Assembly: GCF_000711985.1 (NCBI RefSeq)
Contig: NZ_KL544007.1
Coordinates: 155,238 to 219,237 of the forward strand
DNA from: Rheinheimera texasensis DSM 17496
Lineage (GTDB): Bacteria; Pseudomonadota; Gammaproteobacteria; Enterobacterales; Alteromonadaceae
Reading direction: 5' to 3'
Length of the DNA: 64,000 nucleotides
A program made the position numbers and the translations under genes. The notes beneath the pieces are model-generated. The model was not told the origin of the DNA, made no database searches, and was given only the letters and a program-made list of their open reading frames with translations. Within the stretch, counting starts at the first letter, position 1; the number at the start of each line of letters is the position of its first letter. Of the stretch, positions 46,672-57,121 are shown one piece after another.

Positions 46672-47574
46672 TTAAGTTCCTGATTTGCCATGAGCGGCGA
46701 GGATGATCTGGCGCAGTTGCCGGCCACCCGGGCCTAATTTGTCTTCTTTCGGGATCACCAGCGACAGCGGAATTTGTCGTTCAGTGCTTTGTCGCAGTTG
46801 CAGTCTTACCAGGCTGCCATCCTGCAGAGCCTGCTGCACAATAAATTCCGGTAACCAGCAAAACCCCAGGCCACGTTGTAGAATGATCATGGCTTCATAA
46901 AAGTTGCCGACAGTCCAGCGCTGTTCGGCCTTGAGCCAGCCGGCATTTTCGGCTGGTTTTTGCCCGGTATCGCGGATCACAATTTGCAGATGCTGACTCA
47001 GTTCGTCGGCATCAAGCGCTGCTATGGCAGTCAGTGGATGGTCTGGTGCACAGACCAGCACCATCTGGGTAATGCAAAGCGGCTCACTCAGATAACCACG
47101 GGGGATGATGGGGGTCGCTGCGATGACTAAATCTGCCTTGGCTTCGAGGATCATCTCTGCACTACCGGTGATGACGGTATCGATAATCTGAATTCGGCTG
47201 CCGCGGCTTTGCGGGTAAAACTGCGACAAGGCCTGATACAGTTTGTCGCGTGGATAGATAATTTCGACGGCCAGGCGCAGCTCCGGCTCCCAACCCATAT
47301 CGATATTGGCGGCCAACAATTCCAGATCTTCAATTTGCTGGGTCAGCAGGCGGGAGCGGCGCAGCATCACTTCACCGGCTGGCGTTAAAAACGCCTTGCG
47401 ACCGATCACTTGCAGCAATTCAACGCCAAGTTGATTTTGCAACTTTGCTACGGCGTGGTTCAGACTGGACTGGCTTTTATTCAGTAATTCCGCCGCCTGC
47501 GCGTAACCGCCTGCGTCCACCACTGCCTGCAGGATCCGCCATTGTTCCAGCGTCGATTTAGGGCGGTAGCGCAT
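46672..47574 (-). CDS. LysR family transcriptional regulator
   Basis: This is a 300-residue regulator with an N-terminal winged helix-turn-helix (about residues 8-66, LEQWRILQAVVDAGGYAQAAELLNKSQ region, with the recognition helix near SQSSLNHAVAKLQ) and a LysR substrate-binding domain (about 90-295). The effector and targets are unknown. ATG 47574 has AGAGG seven bases upstream. It lies 16 bases after the cmoB stop on the same strand and directly before the short hypothetical gene; co-transcription with that gene is likely. Confidence 0.93.
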   Translation of the reverse strand: MRYRPKSTLEQWRILQAVVDAGGYAQAAELLNKSQSSLNHAVAKLQNQLGVELLQVIGRKAFLTPAGEVMLRRSRLLTQQIEDLELLAANIDMGWEPELRLAVEIIYPRDKLYQALSQFYPQSRGSRIQIIDTVITGSAEMILEAKADLVIAATPIIPRGYLSEPLCITQMVLVCAPDHPLTAIAALDADELSQHLQIVIRDTGQKPAENAGWLKAEQRWTVGNFYEAMIILQRGLGFCWLPEFIVQQALQDGSLVRLQLRQSTERQIPLSLVIPKEDKLGPGGRQLRQIILAAHGKSGT

Positions 47575-47590
47575 AAATTTCCTCTTAGGA

Positions 47591-48556
47591 TCAGGCAGTT
47601 GCCACAATCACCGCCCGCAGCGGTGCCGGGTAACCTTCAATGGTCTTACTATGATCAGTCGGGTCAAGAAAATCAACCAGACTTTCATTTTGCATCCATT
47701 CAGTAGCGCGCTGTTCATCCAGACTGGTCTGATTCAGGTCGACAACACGGACATCGGTAAAACCGATGCGCTGCAGCCAGAGTTCCAGCGCAGCGGTGCT
47801 TGGAATAAACCAGACATTGCGCATTTTGGCGTAGCGGTCAGTCGGCACCAGCACGGTCTGGGCATCACCTGGCACCACCAGCGTTTCCAGCACCAATTGG
47901 CCGCCCGGCCGGAGCTGGTTTTTCAGCTGCTGTAAAAAATCCAGCGGCGAACGGCGGTGGTACAGCACGCCCATTGAAAATACCGTATCAAAGCTTTTCA
48001 GCTCCGGCATGTCGTCGATGCCGATTGGCAGTAAATGCACAGCCGGGTCCGGATGAAAATGTTTAATTGCCTGAAACTGGCAGAAAAACAACTGACTGGG
48101 GTCGATGCCTACTACAAGTTCAGCGCCGGCACCGCGCATTCGCCATAAATGATAACCGCTGCCACAGCCGACATCGAGCACAGTGCGATGCTGCAGCGGT
48201 GCCAGATGCGGCAGCACCCGGTCCCATTTCCAGTCGCTGCGCCACTCGGTATCGATGTGCAGGCCGTGAATGTCAAACGGGCCTTTGCGCCAGGGCATCA
48301 GTTGTTTAAGCAACACTTCCAGACGCTGACGGGCACCGTCGGATAATTCATCCGCTGCGCCAATAGCCACGGCGCTTTGCAGATTGACCTGCGTAGTTTG
48401 CGTCTTGGGCAAGTGGTCCAGCACTTTTTGCCATTGCTTAAAATCGCCGTGCAAAGCGTCTTTATACCAATGGCTGAGTTGTGCCGGCAGCACATTAAGC
48501 CAGGGCGCCAGTTTGGTTTTGGCTATCAAGGCATAAAAATCATTAAACCACTGCAT
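47591..48556 (-). CDS. cmoB: tRNA U34 carboxymethyltransferase CmoB
   Basis: CmoB transfers a carboxymethyl group from carboxy-SAM to 5-hydroxyuridine at wobble position 34 of tRNA, giving cmo5U. The 321-residue protein has a long N-terminal domain and then a SAM-type Rossmann fold with [20 protein letters not shown] (about residues 124-143), [14 protein letters not shown] and [23 protein letters not shown] 48556 follows an AAGGAG ribosome-binding site. It overlaps the end of cmoA by 14 bases, so the two are translationally coupled; the pair supplies and uses carboxy-SAM. Confidence 0.97.
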   Translation of the reverse strand: MQWFNDFYALIAKTKLAPWLNVLPAQLSHWYKDALHGDFKQWQKVLDHLPKTQTTQVNLQSAVAIGAADELSDGARQRLEVLLKQLMPWRKGPFDIHGLHIDTEWRSDWKWDRVLPHLAPLQHRTVLDVGCGSGYHLWRMRGAGAELVVGIDPSQLFFCQFQAIKHFHPDPAVHLLPIGIDDMPELKSFDTVFSMGVLYHRRSPLDFLQQLKNQLRPGGQLVLETLVVPGDAQTVLVPTDRYAKMRNVWFIPSTAALELWLQRIGFTDVRVVDLNQTSLDEQRATEWMQNESLVDFLDPTDHSKTIEGYPAPLRAVIVATA

Positions 48557-49313
48557 CTGCGGCTCCTTGTTGCCCGGTGGCTCCTTGTTTGACCGCCACC
48601 ATCGAACAGAAATTAAAACACTGGAACCACACGGTCGCACTGGCAAAGCCAGCCGCATTGAATCTTTGTTGATGCTGGGCAATGGTGTCGGGTTTCATGA
48701 CGTTCTCCAGCGCTGTGCGTTTTTGGCTGATCTCCAGTTCGGAATAACCGTTGGCCCGCTTAAAATCGTGGTGTAAATCAATCAGTAATTCGTGAGTCAG
48801 TGCGTCTTCGAAAATGACTTTTTCTGACAGAATAAAAATACCACCAGGTTTGAGCCCCTGGTAAATGCGTGTCACTAAGGCGTCGCGGTCGGCTTTGGGC
48901 AAAAACTGCAGGGTAAAATTGCTGACCACCATCGCCGCATTGTCAATGGCTAGTTCGCGAATATCACCGAGTTGTACCTCCAGCGGCACTTCGCTGCGGA
49001 ACGCCTGCAAATGCAGCCGGCAGCGTTCGACCATCGCCGGACTGTTGTCGACGGCAATGATCCGGCTGCTGCTGTCGCTGAGCTGACGCCGCATCGCCAG
49101 ACTGGCCGCGCCGAGCGAACAACCCAAATCGTAGTAATTGCTGTTTTGCTGCTGATAACGCTGTGTCAGTTTGCCAATAGTCTGAATAATGGTCTGATAA
49201 CCGGGTACTGAGCGCTGGATCATATCGGGGAAAACTTCGACCACATCGGCGTCGAAGCAGAAGTCCTGTACCTGAGCCAAAGGCTCGGCATAAATTGCAT
49301 CTTTTTGCGTCAT
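48543..49313 (-). CDS. cmoA: Carboxy-S-adenosyl-L-methionine synthase
   Basis: CmoA converts SAM and prephenate to carboxy-SAM for CmoB. The 256-residue protein has [17 protein letters not shown] (about residues 28-44), the SAM motif [16 protein letters not shown] (about 61-76), [14 protein letters not shown], and the conserved [22 protein letters not shown] 49313 aligns with the E. coli start ([14 protein letters not shown]); ATG 49322 and GTG 49325 are possible upstream alternatives and none has a clear ribosome-binding site. A Gly/Ala/Gln-rich tail of about ten residues is extra. Confidence 0.96.
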   Translation of the reverse strand: MTQKDAIYAEPLAQVQDFCFDADVVEVFPDMIQRSVPGYQTIIQTIGKLTQRYQQQNSNYYDLGCSLGAASLAMRRQLSDSSSRIIAVDNSPAMVERCRLHLQAFRSEVPLEVQLGDIRELAIDNAAMVVSNFTLQFLPKADRDALVTRIYQGLKPGGIFILSEKVIFEDALTHELLIDLHHDFKRANGYSELEISQKRTALENVMKPDTIAQHQQRFNAAGFASATVWFQCFNFCSMVAVKQGATGQQGAADAVV

Positions 49314-49392
49314 GGGCTGCATCACAAAGCGGGATTAAGACTGGCTGAAACAGCCGGCATAGTAGCAAAAACTACCTGACTTGGGCAGGCTT

Positions 49393-50256
49393 TCAAAACA
49401 GCGTGTTTTGCGAAGGGGCTAAATCTGCTGGCCAGGGCTTAAGCACCGGATGCGAAACACCAGTCAGCGTTGCCAGCTCGCTGGCAAATTGTCGGGCTAA
49501 CAAAGGCGCGCTTTGGTTATCTTCGGTGTGGAAAAACGCATAGGGTGTGCGGCCTTCGCTCAGCCACTGCGCCATTTTATGTAGCCAGGGTTGATAAAAC
49601 GGCCGGTTGGCGGCGAGGTCTGAGACGCCGATAAACCGGAACATTGGATTTGGCCCTAATGCACAGACATGCACCGGTAATCTCGGCTTTTTCTGTTGCG
49701 CGTCCTGTAAAGCTACACTTACCGGTGGCTGCGCAAATAAAGCGCGGCTATCCAGAATAACCCGTTCACAACCGGATTGTCTTAACAGCTGATGGAGTTG
49801 CTGTTCTGCCGGTCCTTTATTGAATAGGGCAGGATGACGGACTTCCACAGCAACAGGGCTAAACTGGCGTAGTTGCTGTAATAACCCCGCAAAATCTGCA
49901 TCGGTAGTCACCAAATACTGGCCGCTTAACTGTAAATGGCACAACCCAATCTGTGACTGTAACGGCGCCATCAAACTCTGCCATTGGCTCAACGCATCGG
50001 CCCTGGCCTCGCCACGCAACTGATGACTGATCAGCTTCGGGATTTTCAGCGTGAAACGAAAATGAGTCGTCGCCTGACTTTGCCAGCGCAAAATAGTGGC
50101 AGGTGATGGATCAGCATAGAAAGTGGTATTGCCTTCTACTGCATTGAAATATCTGCTGTATTGGGCTAAAAAGTCAGAAGGGCTGCAGTGGTCATCAAAC
50201 AGACTGCCCCGCCAGTGTTCATGTGCCCACATCGGGCAGCCAAGATAATACATCAT
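49393..50256 (-). CDS. DUF72 family protein (YecE-like)
   Basis: This is a 287-residue protein of the DUF72/YecE family, which has a TIM-barrel-like fold and no known reaction. Recognisable segments are YYLGCPMWAHEHWRGSLF at the start, YFNAVEGNTTFYADPS (about residues 38-53), FRFTLKIPKLISH and VAVEVRHPALFN. The frame is open to 50352, but a start that far upstream would overlap the divergent gene at 50299, so ATG 50256 or the adjacent 50253 is more likely; neither has an obvious ribosome-binding site. In E. coli yecE is also near cmoAB and aspS. Confidence 0.87.
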   Translation of the reverse strand: MMYYLGCPMWAHEHWRGSLFDDHCSPSDFLAQYSRYFNAVEGNTTFYADPSPATILRWQSQATTHFRFTLKIPKLISHQLRGEARADALSQWQSLMAPLQSQIGLCHLQLSGQYLVTTDADFAGLLQQLRQFSPVAVEVRHPALFNKGPAEQQLHQLLRQSGCERVILDSRALFAQPPVSVALQDAQQKKPRLPVHVCALGPNPMFRFIGVSDLAANRPFYQPWLHKMAQWLSEGRTPYAFFHTEDNQSAPLLARQFASELATLTGVSHPVLKPWPADLAPSQNTLF

Positions 50257-50298
50257 AATAAGTCTGGTCTGACTGACAGCACCTGATGAGAGTACATT

Positions 50299-53115
50299 TT
50301 GTTGAAGCATATCATATTGCTGTTTTGTGTTTTGGTCAGCGGCTGGCTGCACGCTGCAACCGAAGATCGGGCTCTACAGTCTGGTCGTCTCATCGTTGGC
50401 ACGAATGCCGACATCTACCCTTATGTATATCTGGATAATCAGCAACGGCCGGTTGGGCTGGTGGTTGATTTGTGGACACAGCTGGCGAAAAGCGCTGGCT
50501 TAACGCTGGATCTGCAAATTCTGGACCGGACTGAATTAGCCAGGGCGTTGGAGCAAGGCAAAATCGATGTGGTGGCCGGGCTTAATCGCAGTGAAGAACG
50601 TGAAAAGCAGTATCTGCTCGGGCCTACGCTGGTGGATGTCTACAGCAATGTCTTTGTGCACCGTGACTTAAATAACGTCAATCAACTGGCACAGCTCAAA
50701 CCCTATATCGTCGGCTCCCTGCGACAGTCGGCAAATGGCACCGCACTGGCACAGGCTGTGCCGGGCGCAACTATCCGTGAATTTGCATTGCAGGACAGCC
50801 TTTATGATGCGGCGTTACAGGGGGAGATTAAAGCCTTTACCGCGCAGGACAGGTTAAGTCCACGTTACGCACGTTATAAAGAATTGCAGGAGCAATTCCC
50901 GCTTTTTCGTAAATTGCCGCTACAGAAAATGGAATTAACTTATGCGGTACAGTCTGGCCGGCCTGAGTTAGCCGCGCACCTGCGTCAGGCCTTCGCTGCA
51001 ATGCCAGGCGGTTTCACCGAAAAGCTTGAACGGCGCTGGCTCAGTGGTATCAGCGACGAAAATACCGTGCTGGTCGCGATGGCCGAAGGTAATCCTCCGC
51101 TGATGAATGTCACACCAAACGGCTTGCCGCAAGGGCTGTTAGTTGATTTGTGGCAGTTGTGGTCTGAACAAACTGGTATCCCGATAGCGATGGTGCCCGA
51201 GACCACCACACAAGGATTAAAAACGTTACGCCAGGGCCGGGTCGATGCGCATATGGGCTATCCCGTGGGACCGCAGGCACCGGCCGACGTCCGTCCGGTT
51301 TGGCCTGTTTATCGCCTGATGTCGTCTTTTTACTACAGCAGTGGCAGGCAGTTGAGCACTTTGCAGCAGGTTAGCCTGCCGGTTGGTGTCTTTGCGGCAG
51401 CCTCTTATCTGGATAAATTGCGCCAGGATTTCCCCGCGCTGCAAATCCGCAGTTTTGAAAAGCTGGAAGAAATGCTGCGCGCTTTTGAACGCAATGAGAT
51501 TGCCGGCTTTTTTATCTCTGATTTAGTGATGCAGCATAGGGTATTGCAAACCAATGCCAATGCGTATCAAAAGTTAGATCAACCGCGTTACCAGACTGAA
51601 TTGCAAGTGTTGGTTGCGGAAGACGCCGGAAAGCTCGCTGAGCAGCTGAAACAAGGTTTTCAGGCTATCACACAGGATCAGCTGGAAGCGATTGAGAAAC
51701 GCTGGTTGACGCGGCCTGAGACTGGCTACTTCAACAGTTTTCGCCAGCAAGTGCCGCTCAGCGATGAAACTCAGCAATGGCTGAAGGAGCATCACGTTAT
51801 CCGGGTCGGTGTGATGGCCAATTGGCCGCCGATGGAGTTTGTCGATGCTGATGGTCAGTTTAAAGGCGTGACCCAGGATATCCTGACCAAGCTTAATCAG
51901 CGCTTGGGTGTAGAGCTTACAGCGGTACCCTACACAGACTGGAAGCAGCTGGTGGACGATTTTCTGGCGAAAAAGCTCGACATGATTGCAAATATGGCTG
52001 ACACCGAAGAGCGCAAGCAACAAGCAGATTTCAGTCTGAACTTCTGGCCCTCGCAGTGGGCGGTGTTAAGTCTTGGGCAGACGGCAGCAATCAGCTCGAT
52101 GCGTGAATTGAGCGGCAGTACAGTGGCCGTCGAAAAAGACTACGATATCAATCTATTACTCGAACAGCAGTTCCCGGATATCAAATTAGTGCCGACCTCA
52201 CATTACGACGAAAGTCTGGAGATGTTGCAGCAGGGGCGCGTCAATTTTGCTATTGACACGCTGATGGTCGCCGGCGGCACTTTGCGAAAGCCAGAATACA
52301 GTAATCTGCGCATGCACTTGCCGCCAGACATGCCAGTGACCCCTTCATTGTTTGCTGTGCGTAAAGACTACCCCTTGCTATTGCAGGCCATTGATCAGGG
52401 CTTACGTACTTTATCGGAAGCGGACCGGGCGGAGATCCGCAATCGCTGGTTCCTGCTCGATGTGGACCCAGGCCTGGCGCAGGACCGGATTTATACTCTG
52501 GTGCTGCAGATTGTTGGCGCGGGTTTATTGCTGTTTGCCGTGGTGTTTTTCTGGAATATGTCATTGCGCCGCGAGGTTGGGCTTCGGCGTGAAATGGAAC
52601 AGAAAATGCGCTTTATGGCCACGCATGACGACCTGACCCAGCTGGCGAACCGCGCACTGTTACAGGAACGCCTGGAGCAGGCCGTGTTACAGCATGCCCG
52701 GCATCAGGAGAAGCTGGCGCTGTTGTTTATCGATTTAGACGGTTTTAAAGCGGTTAATGATAACCATGGTCACCATGTCGGCGATGAGTTACTGACCCGT
52801 GTTGCGGCTATGCTGAAACACTGCGTGCGTAAAAGTGACACTGTGGCGCGGTTTGGTGGTGATGAATTTGTCGTGTTGTTAACTGGACTGCTTGACCGCG
52901 ATGACGCGGCGCTGGTCGCTGAAAAAATCCTGATGCATCTGGCGCAACCGGTGCAATTGTCGGTGTGTCAGGCCAAAGTCGGCGCAAGCATTGGTATTGG
53001 CATGTACCCGGATGATGGTACGGATCCACAAAGTCTGCTCAAGGCTGCCGACGGTCTGATGTATGAGGCGAAACAACAGGGTAAAGGTCAGTACCGCTTT
53101 AGCCGTGACGCCTAA
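50299..53115 (+). CDS. Membrane diguanylate cyclase with three periplasmic substrate-binding domains
   Basis: This is a 938-residue sensor enzyme. A signal peptide (about residues 1-19) is followed by three bacterial extracellular solute-binding (PBPb-like) domains in tandem (about 28-250, 255-480 and 490-725), then one membrane helix (about 735-757, LVLQIVGAGLLLFAVVFF) and a cytoplasmic GGDEF domain (about 770-935). The catalytic motif GGDEF is at 853-857, with the inhibitory I-site RKSD five residues before it, so it should make cyclic di-GMP under product control. The start codon is TTG (50299 or 50302); no ATG in frame is suitable. Ligands of the sensor domains, possibly amino acids, are unknown. 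Confidence 0.9.
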   Translation: MLKHIILLFCVLVSGWLHAATEDRALQSGRLIVGTNADIYPYVYLDNQQRPVGLVVDLWTQLAKSAGLTLDLQILDRTELARALEQGKIDVVAGLNRSEEREKQYLLGPTLVDVYSNVFVHRDLNNVNQLAQLKPYIVGSLRQSANGTALAQAVPGATIREFALQDSLYDAALQGEIKAFTAQDRLSPRYARYKELQEQFPLFRKLPLQKMELTYAVQSGRPELAAHLRQAFAAMPGGFTEKLERRWLSGISDENTVLVAMAEGNPPLMNVTPNGLPQGLLVDLWQLWSEQTGIPIAMVPETTTQGLKTLRQGRVDAHMGYPVGPQAPADVRPVWPVYRLMSSFYYSSGRQLSTLQQVSLPVGVFAAASYLDKLRQDFPALQIRSFEKLEEMLRAFERNEIAGFFISDLVMQHRVLQTNANAYQKLDQPRYQTELQVLVAEDAGKLAEQLKQGFQAITQDQLEAIEKRWLTRPETGYFNSFRQQVPLSDETQQWLKEHHVIRVGVMANWPPMEFVDADGQFKGVTQDILTKLNQRLGVELTAVPYTDWKQLVDDFLAKKLDMIANMADTEERKQQADFSLNFWPSQWAVLSLGQTAAISSMRELSGSTVAVEKDYDINLLLEQQFPDIKLVPTSHYDESLEMLQQGRVNFAIDTLMVAGGTLRKPEYSNLRMHLPPDMPVTPSLFAVRKDYPLLLQAIDQGLRTLSEADRAEIRNRWFLLDVDPGLAQDRIYTLVLQIVGAGLLLFAVVFFWNMSLRREVGLRREMEQKMRFMATHDDLTQLANRALLQERLEQAVLQHARHQEKLALLFIDLDGFKAVNDNHGHHVGDELLTRVAAMLKHCVRKSDTVARFGGDEFVVLLTGLLDRDDAALVAEKILMHLAQPVQLSVCQAKVGASIGIGMYPDDGTDPQSLLKAADGLMYEAKQQGKGQYRFSRDA

Positions 53116-53276
53116 AATCAGCGGTTCTGGCCACAGCAACAATCAGCGCGACGAGCGCAGTCACTCAATTCTGCGATGTTCGCTGCTTGGGGCCGTGACA
53201 TTAGCAGTCATTTCTATATAATTGGCGCTCATTTTTCCGCTGTCATTTCAGCTCGGCCGGTTTAAAGGATAAGTTC

Positions 53277-55058
53277 ATGCGTAGCCATTATTGCGGTGCC
53301 TTGAGTGCACAACACGTAGGTCAACAGGTTTCATTGTGTGGTTGGGTCAATCGTCGCCGCGATTTAGGCGGGTTGATTTTTGTTGATTTACGCGACCGCG
53401 AAGGCTTAGTGCAGGTATTCTTTGATCCCGATTTAACCGATCTTTTTGCTCAGGCCGCTGAATTACGCGCTGAATTTTGCGTAAAAATCGAGGGTTCAGT
53501 GCGCGCCCGTCCAGATTCACAAGTGAATGCTGAGATGGCAACAGGCGCTGTGGAAGTGTATGCCTCCAGCCTGACCATTCTGAACAAATCACCGGCGCTG
53601 CCATTGGATTTTAATCAAAACAACTCAGAAGAACAGCGTCTGAAGTATCGTTACCTCGATTTACGTCGTCCGCTGATGAGCGATCGGCTGAAATTCCGCG
53701 CCAAGGTTACCAGCTTTGTGCGTAACTTCATGGACAGCCACGGTTTCATGGATATCGAAACCCCAATCCTGACGAAAGCAACGCCGGAAGGTGCCCGTGA
53801 TTATCTGGTGCCAAGCCGTACGCATAAAGGCCAGTTCTTCGCGCTGCCGCAATCTCCACAGCTGTTTAAACAACTGCTGATGATGGCGGGGATGGACCGT
53901 TATTATCAGATCGTCAAATGTTTCCGCGACGAAGATTTACGTGCCGACCGTCAGCCGGAATTCACCCAAATTGATATCGAAACCAGCTTTATGACGGCAG
54001 TTGAAGTGCGTGCTGTGACCGAAAAAATGGCGCGTCAGCTGTTTAACGAAATGCTGCAGGTCGATCTCGGCGAATTCCCTCAAATGACGTATAACGAAGC
54101 GATGCGCTTGTATGGCTCAGACAAGCCGGATCTGCGTAACCCGATGTCGTTTGTCGACATCGCTGATTTAGTCAAAGATGTTGAATTTAAAGTGTTCTCT
54201 GCACCAGCCAACGACCCGAAAGGCCGCGTGGTGGCATTAAAAGTGCCAGGGGCAGCTGAGAAGGTCTCACGCAAAGACATCGACGGTTATACCGCTTTTG
54301 TCGGCATCTATGGTGCCAAAGGCCTGGCCTGGCTGAAGGTTAATGACATCAATGCTGGCTCCGAGGGTATCCAGTCGCCGGTGGCGAAGTTCCTGACACC
54401 GGAAATCATCGCGGAAATTCTGCGCCGCACCGGAGCCGAGAATGGCGACCTGATTTTCTTTGGCGCTGACCGCTATAAAGTGGTGTGTGAAGCCATGGGC
54501 GCGCTGCGGCTGAAACTAGGCGAAGAGCTTGGTTTGACTGTTCAGGGCTGGCGTCCGCTGTGGGTGATCGACTTCCCTATGTTTGAAGAAAACGATGATG
54601 GTAGTTTTTCTGCTGTGCATCACCCGTTTACCTCACCACTGGATACAGATGCGTTCCTGAATACGCCGATGGCCGAGTTAGATTTAGGCAATTTGTTGTC
54701 CAACGCCTACGATATGGTGTTAAACGGCACCGAATTAGGCGGTGGCTCCGTGCGTATCCATACTGCGGATGTACAGGCCAAAGTGTTCCAGTTGCTGGGG
54801 ATTAGCGATGAAGAAGCCGCCGAGAAATTCGGCTTCCTGTTAGAAGCGCTGCGTTACGGTGCGCCTCCGCATGCAGGTTTGGCGTTTGGTCTGGACCGTC
54901 TGGTGATGTTGATGACTGGCGCTACATCCATCCGTGATGTGATGGCGTTCCCGAAAACTGCCACGGCTGCTTGCCCGCTGACTGATGCTCCAGGGTTTGC
55001 TAATCCACAGCAGCTTGCTGAGCTCAGCGTGCAGGTCGTGATAAAAGAACAGAAATAA
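53277..55058 (+). CDS. aspS: Aspartyl-tRNA synthetase
   Basis: AspS charges tRNA-Asp. The 593-residue class IIb enzyme has an N-terminal OB-fold anticodon-binding domain ([20 protein letters not shown] at about residues 21-40), class II motif 1 ([20 protein letters not shown]), motif 2 ([20 protein letters not shown]), the bacterial GAD insertion, and motif 3 ([11 protein letters not shown] near residue 540). It is a single gene with its own terminator before yebC. Confidence 0.99.
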   Translation: MRSHYCGALSAQHVGQQVSLCGWVNRRRDLGGLIFVDLRDREGLVQVFFDPDLTDLFAQAAELRAEFCVKIEGSVRARPDSQVNAEMATGAVEVYASSLTILNKSPALPLDFNQNNSEEQRLKYRYLDLRRPLMSDRLKFRAKVTSFVRNFMDSHGFMDIETPILTKATPEGARDYLVPSRTHKGQFFALPQSPQLFKQLLMMAGMDRYYQIVKCFRDEDLRADRQPEFTQIDIETSFMTAVEVRAVTEKMARQLFNEMLQVDLGEFPQMTYNEAMRLYGSDKPDLRNPMSFVDIADLVKDVEFKVFSAPANDPKGRVVALKVPGAAEKVSRKDIDGYTAFVGIYGAKGLAWLKVNDINAGSEGIQSPVAKFLTPEIIAEILRRTGAENGDLIFFGADRYKVVCEAMGALRLKLGEELGLTVQGWRPLWVIDFPMFEENDDGSFSAVHHPFTSPLDTDAFLNTPMAELDLGNLLSNAYDMVLNGTELGGGSVRIHTADVQAKVFQLLGISDEEAAEKFGFLLEALRYGAPPHAGLAFGLDRLVMLMTGATSIRDVMAFPKTATAACPLTDAPGFANPQQLAELSVQVVIKEQK

Positions 55059-55087
55059 TGGTCAACAAGACCCAAAGTCAGTAACAG

Positions 55088-55112
55088 CGGCGACATCAGT
55101 CGCCGTTTTTTC
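55088..55112 (+). terminator. Intrinsic terminator after aspS
   Basis: CGGCGAC (55088-55094) pairs with GTCGCCG (55099-55105) around ATCA, followed by TTTTTT. Confidence 0.9.
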
Positions 55113-55167
55113 TGTTGTTGAAGTTGCATACCGCAGCGCTGCTGCTGTTTAAACCATGGAGTACATG

Positions 55168-55911
55168 ATGGCCGGACATAGTAAATGGGCCAATATGAAG
55201 CACCGCAAGGCGCGTCAGGATGCCAAAAAAGTCAAAATCTTCACCAAACTGATTCGCGAACTGACAGTTGCGGCCAAACAAAGTCCTGATCCGGATGGCA
55301 ATCCACGTTTACGCACTGCTATTGCCAAAGCTTTAGTGAATAACCTGTCGCGCGATGTGATTGACCGGGCGGTGAAACGCGGTGCCGGTGACAGTGACGG
55401 CGAAAACTTCGAAGAGCTGGTGTATGAAGGTTATGGTCCAAACGGTGTAGCGATTATTGTCGAAACCCTGACCGATAATCACAAACGCACAGTCCAGGAC
55501 GTTCGCAGCGCCTTTACCAAATATGGCGGCAATCTGGGCACCAACGGTTCAGTGTCTTACCTGTTCAGTCGTCAGGGCATGTTGAGTTTTGCGCCGGGTG
55601 TTAATGAAGATCAGCTGATGGAATTAGCATTGGATGCCGGTGCTGACGATGTGGTGATGCACGAAGACGGCTCAGCCGAAGTGCTGACCACGCCGGAGGC
55701 CTTTGTTGATGTGAAAGAAGCTTTGGAGCGGAGCTGCCTGACTGCTGAACATGCAGAAATCAGCCTGGTGCCGTCTACCAAAGCCGAGATCGGTGCAGAC
55801 ACTGTGGTCAAATTCTTTAAGCTGATTGATATGCTGGAAGATTTCGATGACGTGCAGAACGTTTATCACAATGCCGAGATCGCTGACGACGTGCTGGCGC
55901 TGGTGGAATAG
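55168..55911 (+). CDS. yebC: YebC/PmpR family DNA-binding/translation-associated protein
   Basis: This 247-residue protein of the YebC/PmpR family begins with the invariant [21 protein letters not shown] segment and contains [21 protein letters not shown] (about residues 90-110) and GSVSYLF. The family has been described as transcription regulators and, for some members, as translation factors relieving stalling at proline stretches. ATG 55168 is preferred over 55165 because GGAG (55158-55161) lies six bases upstream. Its stop overlaps the ruvC start by one base. Confidence 0.97.
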   Translation: MAGHSKWANMKHRKARQDAKKVKIFTKLIRELTVAAKQSPDPDGNPRLRTAIAKALVNNLSRDVIDRAVKRGAGDSDGENFEELVYEGYGPNGVAIIVETLTDNHKRTVQDVRSAFTKYGGNLGTNGSVSYLFSRQGMLSFAPGVNEDQLMELALDAGADDVVMHEDGSAEVLTTPEAFVDVKEALERSCLTAEHAEISLVPSTKAEIGADTVVKFFKLIDMLEDFDDVQNVYHNAEIADDVLALVE

Positions 55912-56435
55912 TGCAGATTATTCTCGGCATTGACCCTGGCAGCAGGCTCACCGGTTACGGTGTGATCCGACAGCATGGCAGTAAATTTGAATATATCGCC
56001 AGTGGCTGTATCCGCATGACGTTGACGGAGATGCCGGACCGGCTGAAACAGATTTTTGACGGCGTCAGCCAAATTATTCAGCAAACCCAGCCAACCGTCT
56101 TTGCCATTGAACAAGTCTTTATGGCGCGTAATCCGGATTCTGCTTTAAAGCTCGGGCAGGCGCGTGGTGCTGCGATAGTTGCAGCGAAGTTTGCCGGGTT
56201 AGACGTTTACGAATACTCAGCACGTCAAGTTAAGCAGTCGGTGGTTGGCACTGGTGCTGCAGCAAAAGAGCAGGTCCAGCATATGGTGAAATCGTTGCTG
56301 AAATTGCCGGCAAACCCGCAGGCCGATGCTGCCGATGCGCTTGCTGTTGCACTGTGCCATGGGCATACTCAGCAAAGTTTATTGCATTTGGCCGGCCAGG
56401 CCAGCAAAACAGTGCGTGGGCGTTTGCGCCGTTAG
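55911..56435 (+). CDS. ruvC: Holliday junction endodeoxyribonuclease RuvC
   Basis: RuvC resolves Holliday junctions made during recombination. The 174-residue product begins [19 protein letters not shown], with the first catalytic aspartate at residue 7, followed by the glutamate in [11 protein letters not shown] and acidic residues in [12 protein letters not shown]. The start is GTG 55911, which shares a base with the yebC stop (TAGTG), so translation is coupled. Confidence 0.98.
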   Translation: MQIILGIDPGSRLTGYGVIRQHGSKFEYIASGCIRMTLTEMPDRLKQIFDGVSQIIQQTQPTVFAIEQVFMARNPDSALKLGQARGAAIVAAKFAGLDVYEYSARQVKQSVVGTGAAAKEQVQHMVKSLLKLPANPQADAADALAVALCHGHTQQSLLHLAGQASKTVRGRLRR

Positions 56436-56481
56436 GGCGTGTTAGTTTGTTCCGCAGTTTCAGTTCTTCAGGCAGGTATTC

Positions 56482-57105
56482 ATGATTGGGCGTTTACGCG
56501 GTGTGGTGCTGGAAAAACAAGCGCCGGAAATTCTGCTGGAAGTCGGCGGTGTTGGTTATGAAGTGCAATTGCCGCTGACCAGTTTTTATAGTTTGCCGGC
56601 CACCGGGCAGGAAGCGATTATTTATACCCATTTTGTCGTGCGTGAAGACGCGCAGCTGTTATACGGTTTCAGCTCGGTGGCTGAACGCAGTTTGTTTCGT
56701 CAGTTGATAAAGGCCAACGGGATAGGGCCGAAAATGGCGCTGACCATTTTGTCAGGTCTGACGGCCAGTCAGTTTGTCCGTTGTGTCCAGGCCAACGATA
56801 TCAGTACGTTAGTGAAGCTTCCCGGCGTTGGCAAAAAGACCGCTGAACGTCTGCTGGTTGAAATGCGTGACAGGTTAAAGGACTGGGGACTAAATATTGA
56901 TACACCGGTGACTGACCATTTAGTGCTCGGTGACGACGAAGTGCAGCAGTTTGCCTTACAGGACAGCCCGGAGCAGGATGCAGTCGGAGCTCTGCTGAGC
57001 CTCGGTTATAGCCACTCACAGGCCGCTACTGCCGTGAAGAAAATATTTAAAGCGGATCTAAGCAGCGAGCAGCTGATAAAAGCCGCATTAAAATCTATGA
57101 TTTAA
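56482..57105 (+). CDS. ruvA: Holliday junction branch migration protein RuvA
   Basis: RuvA binds four-way junctions as a tetramer and targets RuvB to them. The 207-residue protein has the N-terminal OB-like domain ([20 protein letters not shown]), two helix-hairpin-helix motifs ([15 protein letters not shown] at about residues 75-89 and [16 protein letters not shown] at about 110-125), and the flexible C-terminal RuvB-binding domain. It is 46 bases after ruvC and 16 bases before ruvB. Confidence 0.98.
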   Translation: MIGRLRGVVLEKQAPEILLEVGGVGYEVQLPLTSFYSLPATGQEAIIYTHFVVREDAQLLYGFSSVAERSLFRQLIKANGIGPKMALTILSGLTASQFVRCVQANDISTLVKLPGVGKKTAERLLVEMRDRLKDWGLNIDTPVTDHLVLGDDEVQQFALQDSPEQDAVGALLSLGYSHSQAATAVKKIFKADLSSEQLIKAALKSMI

Positions 57106-57121
57106 CGATAAGGCCGGTAAC

